A stretch of DNA of 11,414 nucleotides, from positions 1 to 11,414 of the forward strand of contig JASHQV010000131.1 of NCBI GenBank assembly GCA_030038955.1, written 5' to 3'. The notes under the pieces were generated by a model, which saw only the letters and a program-made list of their open reading frames with translations, had not been told where the DNA came from and searched no databases. The position numbers and the translations under genes are program-made. Every line of letters starts with the position of its first letter. Within the stretch, counting starts at the first letter, position 1. This stretch comes from Solirubrobacteraceae bacterium. Lineage in GTDB: Bacteria; Actinomycetota; Thermoleophilia; Solirubrobacterales; Solirubrobacteraceae. Positions 5,322 through 10,649 of the stretch are shown here, in pieces.

Positions 5322-6407
5322 ATGCCCGAGACCCGCCTGGATCCCGAGGTATTCCGGCTGCCCGTCGAGCGTCTGCGTCGCGGCTACTACTCGGACGCAT
5401 ACCTGGTGACGACCAAGCGCCTGCTGGAGGAGCAGGACCACCACCCGCGCGTGCTCATGCAGGTGTTCCAGAAGGAGCAGTCGCTGCTCGGCGGGATCGA
5501 CGAGGCGATCGCCGTGCTCAAGCTGGGGGCGGGACACGACGACGGCGCCGGCGGCTGGGTCGACGGCTGGGACCAGCTCGAGGTGCGGGCGCTGCGTGAG
5601 AACGACCCGATCTCGCCGTACGAGACGGTCCTGACGATCGAGGGCGACTACGCCCAGTTCGCGCATCTGGAGACGGTCTACCTGGGCTCGCTCGCGCGCC
5701 GCTCGCTGATCATGCGAAACGTCTCGGCGGTCGTCCGCGCGGCGCGCGGCAAGCCGATCTTCTACTTCCCCGCCCGCCACGACCACTGGCTGGTGCAGAC
5801 CGGGGATGGCTGGGCGGCGCACGTCGCCGGAGCGATCGGCGTGTCCACCGACGCCCAGGCATCGTGGTGGGGCGGGCGCGGGATCGGCACCGTCCCACAC
5901 GGGCTGATCGCCGCCTACGACGGCGACACGGTGCGCGCCGCCGAGGTGTACGCGAAGCGCTTCCACGAGGAGATGAACATCACCGTGCTGGTGGACTGGG
6001 ACAACGACTCGGTGCGCACGGCGCTGGCGGTCGCCGACGCGCTCGGCCCGACGCTGTGGGGCGTGCGCCTCGATACCGCCGAGACGCTGGTCGACAGCGC
6101 GCTGTGGGGGGAGATGGGCGGGTTCGACCCGCGCGGGGTGAATCCGCAGCTGGTCGAGAAGGTTCGCAGCGCCCTCGACGCGGGCGGCTTCGAGCAGGTG
6201 CGGATCGTCGCCAGCGGCGGCTTCGACGCCGAGCGGATCGAGTGGTTCGAGGCGGCCAGCGTGCCGGTCGACGCCTACGGCGTGGGCTCCTCGCTGATCC
6301 GTGGCAAGAACGATTACACCGCCGACGTCGTGATCGTCAACGGCCGCCCATGCTCGAAGGTGGGGCGCCGCTTTAGCCCAAACCCGCGCCTGGAGCTGGC
6401 GGAGTAG
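5322..6407 (+). CDS. pncB: Nicotinate phosphoribosyltransferase (NAPRTase), NAD salvage
   Basis: This 361-residue protein is of the type-II phosphoribosyltransferase family shared by nicotinate and quinolinate enzymes. Visible blocks are GYYSDAYLVTTKRLL at 21-35, near the N-terminal substrate site, GIGTVPHGLIAAY at 187-199 (compare the GT-x-x-H motif of NAPRTases), WGVRLDT at 246-252, ASGGFD at 297-302 and the phosphate-binding YGVGSSL at 319-325. NAPRTase condenses nicotinate with phosphoribosyl pyrophosphate, using ATP, to give nicotinate mononucleotide for NAD recycling in the cytosol. It is shorter than E. coli PncB (about 400 residues) but resembles short actinobacterial and archaeal forms. 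A quinolinate-type activity is less likely because the overall motif set is NAPRTase-like. The start is supported by the adjacent -10-like box. It is monocistronic: the next gene is 172 bp away behind a repeat. Confidence 0.85.
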   Translation: MPETRLDPEVFRLPVERLRRGYYSDAYLVTTKRLLEEQDHHPRVLMQVFQKEQSLLGGIDEAIAVLKLGAGHDDGAGGWVDGWDQLEVRALRENDPISPYETVLTIEGDYAQFAHLETVYLGSLARRSLIMRNVSAVVRAARGKPIFYFPARHDHWLVQTGDGWAAHVAGAIGVSTDAQASWWGGRGIGTVPHGLIAAYDGDTVRAAEVYAKRFHEEMNITVLVDWDNDSVRTALAVADALGPTLWGVRLDTAETLVDSALWGEMGGFDPRGVNPQLVEKVRSALDAGGFEQVRIVASGGFDAERIEWFEAASVPVDAYGVGSSLIRGKNDYTADVVIVNGRPCSKVGRRFSPNPRLELAE

Positions 6408-6417
6408 GCGGCCGCGT

Positions 6418-6568
6418 GTGGTGGCGTGCGCCACCGCAGGTGTGGCGTGCACTGCCGTGGCTGGTCGCGTGCGCCACTGTGGCTGGTGGCGTGCGCGCTG
6501 CGGCCGGTGGCGTGGGCGCCGCGGCTGGTGGCGTGCGCGCCGCGGCCGGTGGCGTGGAGGCCGTTATG
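6418..6568 (+). repeat. Degenerate ~21-22 bp minisatellite between pncB and the epimerase gene
   Basis: About seven head-to-tail units of GGTGGCGTGCGCGCCGCGG-type sequence fill the spacer. The last four units (6485-6505, 6506-6526, 6527-6547, 6548-6568) are exactly 21 bp and nearly identical apart from the tail of the final one. The earlier units (6418-6438, 6439-6462, 6463-6484) are 21-24 bp and more diverged. The final unit decays into GTTATG and carries the first part of the downstream -10-like box. Because 21 is a multiple of three, several frames stay open across it, but they encode only repetitive Ala/Arg/Thr/Pro peptides and I do not regard them as genes. Confidence 0.9.
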
Positions 6569-6570
6569 CT
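6565..6570 (+). promoter_or_regulatory. Candidate -10 box for the epimerase gene
   Basis: TATGCT is the best -10-like hexamer in this spacer and ends 9 bp before the ATG at 6580, predicting a leaderless or near-leaderless mRNA. It straddles the end of the last minisatellite unit. The -35 region falls within repeat sequence and has no TTGACA-like hexamer. Confidence 0.45.
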
Positions 6571-6579
6571 CGGGCGCCG

Positions 6580-6993
6580 ATGCTGAGCGCGCTCGACCAC
6601 GTGGGCGTCGCCGTGGAGGAGATCGATGCGGCGCTGCCCTTCTACCGGGACGTCCTCGGTCTGGAGCTCGTGCACCGGGAGACCGTCGCCGCCCAGGGCG
6701 TGCATGCGGCGCTGCTGGACGTCGGTGGCGGCCACGTCGAGCTGCTGGCGCCAATCGAGGCCGACAGCGGCATTGCGCGCTTCCTCGCGCGCCAGGGAGC
6801 TGGGCTGCACCACGTGGCCTACCGGGTGGAGGACATCGAGGCGGTGCTGCGGGCACTGGCGGCAGCGGGGGTGCGGCTGATCGACGACCGGCCCCGGCCC
6901 GGGATCCGTGGCTCCCGGGTCGCGTTCGTGCATCCGTCGGCCACCGGCGGCGTGCTCAGCGAGATCGTCCAGCCCGCGGAACCGAGCAACTAA
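6580..6993 (+). CDS. mce: Methylmalonyl-CoA epimerase (vicinal oxygen chelate / glyoxalase superfamily)
   Basis: This 137-residue protein is made of two VOC beta-alpha-beta-beta-beta modules. The N-terminal LDHVGVAVEEIDAALPFYRD and the block GLHHVAYRVEDIEAVLRAL at about 75-93 are typical of methylmalonyl-CoA epimerases. Probable metal ligands are His7, Glu54 (in HVELLAP), His78 and Glu128 (in LSEIVQP); the 50-residue distance from His78 to Glu128 matches the characterised Propionibacterium enzyme. The enzyme interconverts (S)- and (R)-methylmalonyl-CoA between propionyl-CoA carboxylase and methylmalonyl-CoA mutase. Neither partner gene is in the window, so another VOC function cannot be excluded. 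The in-frame sequence upstream of the ATG is only the minisatellite. The next gene starts 30 bp downstream, so the two probably form an operon. Confidence 0.85.
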   Translation: MLSALDHVGVAVEEIDAALPFYRDVLGLELVHRETVAAQGVHAALLDVGGGHVELLAPIEADSGIARFLARQGAGLHHVAYRVEDIEAVLRALAAAGVRLIDDRPRPGIRGSRVAFVHPSATGGVLSEIVQPAEPSN

Positions 6994-7008
6994 AGCCCCA
7001 CCTGGGGG

Positions 7009-7015
7009 AAGGGAG
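7009..7015 (+). promoter_or_regulatory. Ribosome binding site of the DUF3107-like gene
   Basis: AAGGGAG ends 8 bp before the ATG at 7024. It is one of the few clear Shine-Dalgarno sequences in the window, in contrast to the first genes of transcription units here, and fits an internal operon gene. Confidence 0.7.
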
Positions 7016-7023
7016 CAATTGAG

Positions 7024-7242
7024 ATGAGCACCAGCGAGAAGCCGCAGAAGATCAGCATCGCCTTTCACGGTGGACAGGTGCTGAGCGCGCGCGTGAAACC
7101 GTCGGAGCTGGCCAGCCTCCGCGGCGCCCTCGGCTCCCAGGGCTGGCACGAGCTGACCGCCGAGGACGGGACCGTGATGCTCGATCTCGCGCACGTCGAC
7201 TACGTGCTGATCGACCACGAGGCCAGTCGCGTCGGTTTCTGA
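7024..7242 (+). CDS. Small DUF3107-like protein of unknown function
   Basis: A 72-residue protein with a strong ribosome binding site. The C-terminal part, LTAEDGTVMLDLAHVDYVLI followed by a terminal RVGF, resembles the ending of actinobacterial DUF3107 proteins as I remember them; the N-terminal half (KISIAFHGGQVLSARVKP) reads like beta strands. There are no cysteines, no signal peptide, no membrane segment and no recognisable catalytic motif. It follows the epimerase gene by 30 bp and is probably cotranscribed with it, but this alone does not establish a functional link. High G/C third positions support real coding. I know of no established role and assign none. Confidence 0.7.
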   Translation: MSTSEKPQKISIAFHGGQVLSARVKPSELASLRGALGSQGWHELTAEDGTVMLDLAHVDYVLIDHEASRVGF

Positions 7243-7246
7243 GCTG

Positions 7247-7288
7247 GGTCACCGGGCCGCGCCGGGCGGTCACCGGGCCGCGCCAGGC
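7247..7288 (+). repeat. 21 bp tandem duplication just after the DUF3107-like gene
   Basis: GGTCACCGGGCCGCGCC followed by GGGC (7247-7267) is repeated at once as the same sequence with one mismatch (7268-7288). It begins 5 bp after the stop codon and is GC-rich. Confidence 0.9.
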
Positions 7289-7329
7289 GGCCGGGCGGGA
7301 CAGCGCGGCAGGTTCTGAGGCAAGCGACG

Positions 7330-7369
7330 ACCAACAGACACCCGGTTCCACAAACAGAAACCCGGTTCC
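7330..7369. repeat. 20 bp tandem duplication with an adjoining inverted partial copy
   Basis: ACCAACAGACACCCGGTTCC (7330-7349) and ACAAACAGAAACCCGGTTCC (7350-7369) differ at two positions. The ACCCGGTTCC end of the second copy pairs with an inverted copy at 7382-7391, creating the neighbouring hairpin. Such stacked direct and inverted copies recall the ends of some insertion sequences, but no transposase is present. Confidence 0.85.
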
Positions 7370-7391
7370 CGCCTTGCGACGGGAACCGGGT
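7360..7391 (-). terminator. 12 bp hairpin, terminator-like in the minus-strand direction
   Basis: ACCCGGTTCCCG (7360-7371) pairs perfectly with CGGGAACCGGGT (7380-7391) around an 8-base loop. On the minus strand the stem is followed by TTCTGTTTG after a final paired T, a moderate U-tract, whereas the plus-strand side is followed by AACCCCC. No minus-strand gene is known upstream, so it would have to end an antisense or small RNA; it could also simply be RNA structure in the 3' region of the plus-strand operon. Confidence 0.45.
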
Positions 7392-7685
7392 AACCCCCAC
7401 TACTTGGTGTTGCCCCGGTCCATGTTGCCCCCACAACACGCCCTTCCCTAGGCCCCCACACTGCCACCCCCAAGCGCCCGTGGCGGACGACTCACAGCGG
7501 CCAGAGCGGCCAACTGGGCTGGTCACGCCAGCTGGGCGCCAGCGTGCCGTCTGCTGACAGGCCGACAGGTCGGGGGATGAGGCCTTCCTGTGGGCCCTTT
7601 GTCTTGCAGCCCCCGGTTAGGGCGTGGACTCAATGATCCCAACGCACGCAGATCTCTTCCACCGTGGTAACAACGTTTTCTGGCC

Positions 7686-7700
7686 CCGTAGTTACTACGG
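7686..7700. promoter_or_regulatory. Perfect 15 bp palindrome upstream of the PAP2 gene
   Basis: CCGTAGT-T-ACTACGG has 7 bp arms around a single base. It is about 110 bp upstream of the putative -10 box of the PAP2 gene, a position where a regulator could bind. Its half-site differs from the toxin-antitoxin palindrome, although both contain GTAG/CTAC. Confidence 0.35.
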
Positions 7701-7809
7701 ATCGGAGCTGCCGGGCGGCATCGAAGCGTCCCACAGAGCCAGCGTCAGCGTTGCTCGATCAAGGGTTAGGAGTGCGAGGCGCTCAGACGCCCGACTTGGG
7801 CGCGCCCCC

Positions 7810-7815
7810 TACAGT
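7810..7815 (+). promoter_or_regulatory. Candidate -10 box for the PAP2-ychF operon
   Basis: TACAGT lies 63 bp before the chosen PAP2 ATG and 6 bp before an in-frame GTG at 7822-7824. It therefore permits either a leaderless start at the GTG or a leader of about 57 bases ending in the AGGAG site at 7868-7872. No clear -35 hexamer is seen. Confidence 0.4.
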
Positions 7816-7878
7816 CGATGCGTGCACCGACATGACCCCAGCGATGGACTCCTTGGCCTCGCTCCCAGGAGCGCCCTG

Positions 7879-8436
7879 ATGGCGCTCGACCACCGGCTGC
7901 TGCGGACGATGCGCACCCGCGGCCACGACTGCCGCCTCGAGCGGGCGCTGACGACCTACGCGCGGCTGGGTGAGCACGCCGCCGCCTGGATCGCGCTGGG
8001 ACTGACCGGGGCGACATTCGACCGCGACCCGGCACGTCGCCGATGCTGGCTGCGCGGCTGCACGACGGTGCTCGCCGCCTACGGGCTGAACTTCGCCGTC
8101 AAGCTGGCGGTGCGGCGGCCGCGACCCGAGCTGCCGCAGCTGCCGCCGCTGACCGCCACCGTCTCCCGTCTGTCGTTTCCGAGCGCCCACGCCACCACCT
8201 CGTTCGCGGCGGCGAGCGCCTACCGCGGCTTGGCCCCGGCGGGGCCGCTGTACGCGGCCGCGGTCCTGTTCGCGATCACCCGCCCGTATCTGGGCGTGCA
8301 CTACCCGAGCGACGTGGTCGCGGGCGCCGTCCTGGGCACGGCCATCGCCCGAGCCGCGGCTGGAATCGCCGACCGCGACGACACCGGAGCGCGGAGCGCG
8401 GTCGGCGACCACCTGGGGGCGCCCGCGTGCCGATGA
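7879..8436 (+). CDS. PAP2-family membrane phosphatase (undecaprenyl-diphosphatase-like)
   Basis: This 185-residue protein has the complete three-part PAP2 signature: K75-x6-R82-P83 (KLAVRRPRP), PSAH at 101-104 and R135-x5-H141-x3-D145 (RPYLGVHYPSD). Hydrophobic stretches near 33-46, 58-76, 122-134 and 146-160 fit a small integral membrane enzyme. Bacterial members of this size dephosphorylate lipid pyrophosphates or phosphates such as undecaprenyl diphosphate; the exact substrate is unknown. The start at ATG 7879 follows AGGAG by 7 bp. A longer form from GTG 7822 (204 residues) is possible if the TACAGT promoter gives a leaderless mRNA, but its extra codons have poorer third-position bias. 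The stop overlaps the ychF start (ATGA), so the two are translationally coupled although unrelated in known function. Confidence 0.85.
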   Translation: MALDHRLLRTMRTRGHDCRLERALTTYARLGEHAAAWIALGLTGATFDRDPARRRCWLRGCTTVLAAYGLNFAVKLAVRRPRPELPQLPPLTATVSRLSFPSAHATTSFAAASAYRGLAPAGPLYAAAVLFAITRPYLGVHYPSDVVAGAVLGTAIARAAAGIADRDDTGARSAVGDHLGAPACR

Positions 8437-9512
8437 AGGTCGGGATCGTCGGCCTCCCCAACGCCGGCAAGTCCTCGCTGTTCTCAGCGCTGACCGGAGT
8501 CGCGGCGGAGGCGGCCAACTATCCGTTCACGACGATCGAGCCGAACGTCGCGATCGTCCCGGTGCGTGACGAGCGACTCGAGGCGGTCGCGCGCACCGTT
8601 CGTGCCTCCAAGGTCGTGCCCGACACGATCGCCTTCCACGACATCGCGGGCCTGGTCGCGGGCGCGCACGAGGGTGAGGGGCTCGGCAACCAGTTCCTCG
8701 CCAACATCCGCGAGACCGACGCGATCCTGCACGTCGTACGCGTGCACGACGACAGCTCGGTCGTGCATCCGGATGGTCGCGTCGATCCGCTCGCCGACAT
8801 CGAGACGATCGAGACCGAGCTGGCATACGCCGACCTCGAGCAGGCCGAGCGGCGGCTCGAGCGGGTCGCGAAGACCGCCAAGAGCGGAGACCGCCACGCG
8901 GTCGCCGAGGCCGCCTGGCTGCGCCAGGTGACGGAGGCGCTGCAGGCGGGCCGTCCCGCGCGTGGTGTGGCGCCGCCGGACGACGCCTCCGACGCGATCG
9001 CGCTGCTCAGCCCGCTGACCGCCAAGCCAGTCCTGTTCATCGCCAACGTCAACGAGGGCGAGGGGCAGGTGCCACCCGAGATCGTCGCCCACGCCGAGTC
9101 CGTCGGCGCACGCGCAGTCGCGATCTCGGCGCGGCTCGAGGCCGAGCTCGGCGAGCTCGACAGCGCCGACGCGAGCGCGATGCGGGCGGACCTCGGCCTC
9201 AGCGAGTCGAGCCTGCAGCTGGTGATCAGGGGCGCGTTCGAGCTGCTCGGACTGATCGCCTTCTTCACCGCCGGCGAGGATCGGCCCGCGCAGTCCTGGC
9301 ACCTGCGCCGCGGCCTCACCGCCTGGCATGCCGCCGGGCAGATCCACTCCGACATCCAGCGCGGGTTCGTGCGGGCGGAGGTGGTCTCGTGGGATGCGCT
9401 GGTCGACGCCGGTGGCTACGCGGGAGCGCGCGAACGGGGAACGCTGCGCCTGGAGGGACGCGACTACGTGGTCGCCGACGGCGACGTGATCACGGTCAAG
9501 TTCACGCCGTAG
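8433..9512 (+). CDS. ychF: Redox-regulated / ribosome-associated ATPase-GTPase YchF (OLA1 family)
   Basis: This 359-residue protein matches YchF in length and motif order. The P-loop GLPNAGKS is at 7-14, G3 DIAGLVAGAHEGEGLGNQFL at 70-89, and the family-specific G4 variant NVNE at 205-208 (in place of NKxD) is associated with ATP preference. The C-terminal TGS-like region (about 274-358) contains IHSDIQRGFVRAEVVSWDAL. YchF/OLA1 proteins are universally conserved P-loop proteins that associate with ribosomes and modulate translation and stress responses; the precise role is not settled. The first codon overlaps the PAP2 stop in an ATGA arrangement. A much longer upstream-open frame exists but that part is a shadow of PAP2. 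Nothing looks truncated. Confidence 0.95.
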   Translation: MKVGIVGLPNAGKSSLFSALTGVAAEAANYPFTTIEPNVAIVPVRDERLEAVARTVRASKVVPDTIAFHDIAGLVAGAHEGEGLGNQFLANIRETDAILHVVRVHDDSSVVHPDGRVDPLADIETIETELAYADLEQAERRLERVAKTAKSGDRHAVAEAAWLRQVTEALQAGRPARGVAPPDDASDAIALLSPLTAKPVLFIANVNEGEGQVPPEIVAHAESVGARAVAISARLEAELGELDSADASAMRADLGLSESSLQLVIRGAFELLGLIAFFTAGEDRPAQSWHLRRGLTAWHAAGQIHSDIQRGFVRAEVVSWDALVDAGGYAGARERGTLRLEGRDYVVADGDVITVKFTP

Positions 9513-9544
9513 AGGCGGTAGGCGTTGCCCGATGCGTCCGCGGG

Positions 9545-9566
9545 TCGAAATTCGGTGGGATTTCGA
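9545..9566. terminator. Small hairpin between convergent ychF and exonuclease genes
   Basis: TCGAAAT (9545-9551) and ATTTCGA (9560-9566) form a 7 bp stem with an 8-base loop in the 84 bp between two convergent stop codons. There is no U-tract on either side, so a role in bidirectional termination is a weak proposal based mainly on position. Confidence 0.3.
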
Positions 9567-9596
9567 GACGGGACGGCGTGGGCGGGCGAGCGGCGA

Positions 9597-10490
9597 TCAC
9601 AGCTCGTCCAGTGAGCCGGCCGCCTCGAGCCGCCCCGCGAGTGCGTTCAGCCCGAGGCGGCTCGCCGCGGCCGCACCGCCCACCAGATCGGTGTCGCGAT
9701 CCGGCGGACGCTCCAGCTCGAGCGGCGCCAGCCGCGCGATCTCCCGGTAGCTGCGCAGCTGATCGGCGTGCTCGCGCAGCGACTGCGCCAGCCGCGGGCG
9801 CTCGCCCCCGGAGAGCGGCGCCTCGACCGTCCCCACCGCAGCCAGCACGGCGTCCAGCGAGCCGTGGCGGTTCAGCAGCTCGGCGGCGGTCTTCGGTCCA
9901 ACTCCGGGTGCCCCGGGGAGGCTGTCGGATGGGTCGCCGCGCAGGGCGATGAAGTCCGGCACCAGCTCGGGCGTGATCCCGTAGCGGCGGCGGACCTCAG
10001 CGGCGTCGACGGTCTCGAAGCCGGTGGTCCCGGACTTCAGGAACAGCACGGTCGTGCGCTCGCCCGCGCACTGGTACATGTCGCGGTCACCGGTGAGCAC
10101 CAGCGTGCTGCCGCCGGCGGCCGACTCGGCGGCGGCGTACGAGCCGAGCAGGTCGTCGGCCTCGAGCTCAGTGGAGGCCTCACAACCCCACCCGAAGGCG
10201 GCGAACAGGTCGGGTGCCCGCTCGAACTGCCACGCCAGCGCCGTCGGCACCGGCGGGCGGTCGGCGTGGTAAGGCGGGTACAGCGCGACCCGGTAGCTCG
10301 CCGACTCGGCGCCGAAGCACACGATGATCGCGCGCGGGCGCCGCTCGCTGGCGACTCGCAGCAGCACGTTGACGCCGCCGAGCAGCGCTCCCACCGGGTG
10401 GCCACCGACGCCGGTGATCGACTCGGGCAGTGCGAAGAACGACCGGTACAGGAGGAACGGAGCATCGACCACGAGCAGCGGCGCGGGCAT
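9597..10490 (-). CDS. Stand-alone 5'-3' exonuclease (flap endonuclease family, Pol I N-domain like)
   Basis: This 297-residue protein corresponds to the N-terminal nuclease domain of DNA polymerase I without the polymerase. Expected metal ligands are seen: Asp9 (VVDAPFLLYRSFF), Glu110/Asp112/Asp113 (LEADDLLG), Asp135/Asp137 (LTGDRDMYQ) and Asp186/Asp189 (RGDPSDSLPG). A helix-hairpin-helix, GAPGVGPKTAAELLNRHG, follows at about 193-210. The family removes 5' flaps and RNA primers in replication and repair. One canonical ligand is changed: the motif normally reading FDA has CFGAES (Gly60). The positively charged YPPYHADRPPVP block is intact. A second copy fused to Pol I presumably exists elsewhere in the genome, as in other actinobacteria. 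The start is supported by a TAGCCT box 7 bp upstream. Confidence 0.88.
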   Translation of the reverse strand: MPAPLLVVDAPFLLYRSFFALPESITGVGGHPVGALLGGVNVLLRVASERRPRAIIVCFGAESASYRVALYPPYHADRPPVPTALAWQFERAPDLFAAFGWGCEASTELEADDLLGSYAAAESAAGGSTLVLTGDRDMYQCAGERTTVLFLKSGTTGFETVDAAEVRRRYGITPELVPDFIALRGDPSDSLPGAPGVGPKTAAELLNRHGSLDAVLAAVGTVEAPLSGGERPRLAQSLREHADQLRSYREIARLAPLELERPPDRDTDLVGGAAAASRLGLNALAGRLEAAGSLDEL

Positions 10491-10497
10491 CGCGAGC

Positions 10498-10503
10498 AGG
10501 CTA
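10498..10503 (-). promoter_or_regulatory. Candidate -10 box for the exonuclease gene
   Basis: Minus-strand TAGCCT ends 7 bp before the ATG at 10490, predicting a leaderless mRNA; there is no Shine-Dalgarno sequence and no clear -35 hexamer. Confidence 0.4.
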
Positions 10504-10586
10504 GTGCTCTCGGCGCGCGTCCGGGCAGCTCACCGTGCGGGAGGCAGATCACCGGGTACGCGCAGCGTGAGCCCTCGACCGCGCGG

Positions 10587-10640
10587 GCGCGGCCGGGGCA
10601 CGGGCCGAGCGCGGCCGGGGCACAGGCCGAGCGCGGCCAG
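10587..10640 (+). repeat. 22 bp tandem repeat (about 2.4 copies) after the SpoIID-domain gene
   Basis: Units at 10587-10608 and 10609-10630 begin GCGCGGCCGGGGCAC and differ at one position. A third, partial unit starts at 10631. The array fills most of the gap between the stop of the SpoIID-domain gene (10650) and the exonuclease promoter. Confidence 0.9.
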
Positions 10641-10649
10641 CGGCGGCGC

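Larger units (their letters stand above)
7243..7878 (+). other. Long gene-free spacer between the DUF3107-like gene and the PAP2 gene
   Basis: No convincing gene lies in these 636 bases: the open frames lack coding-type third positions and family resemblance. The stretch is lower in GC than its surroundings from about 7600 to 7800. It contains a 21 bp tandem duplication (7247-7288), a 20 bp tandem duplication (7330-7369), a 12 bp hairpin (7360-7391), a run of C-tracts (7394-7471), a 15 bp palindrome (7686-7700) and a promoter-like TACAGT (7810-7815). I saw no tRNA, rRNA, RNase P, tmRNA or SRP RNA signature on either strand. It may encode a small RNA or be the worn remnant of an insertion; neither is shown. 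Confidence 0.7.

Noticed and set aside
5251..5400. 50-residue N-terminal extension of HisN
   Set aside because: It crosses the divergent promoter region and the pncB start and has no resemblance to the phosphatase family.
5184..6452. Minus-strand open frame (422 codons) opposite the nicotinate phosphoribosyltransferase
   Set aside because: It has no family resemblance and is His/Arg/Val-rich, as expected for the complement of a GC-rich gene; it also overlaps the start of hisN.
6418..6568. CRISPR array
   Set aside because: The units are contiguous with no unique spacers and no cas genes are near, so this is a minisatellite.
7394..7471. 6C RNA or another named actinobacterial RNA
   Set aside because: C-rich loops are suggestive, but I could not match the two-hairpin, six-cytosine arrangement, so no family name is given.
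7243..7878. tRNA, RNase P RNA, tmRNA or SRP RNA
   Set aside because: None of the conserved core sequences or the tRNA T-loop was found on either strand.
8043..8432. 130-codon N-terminal extension of YchF
   Set aside because: It is the PAP2 gene read in another frame; YchF has its normal start and length at 8433.
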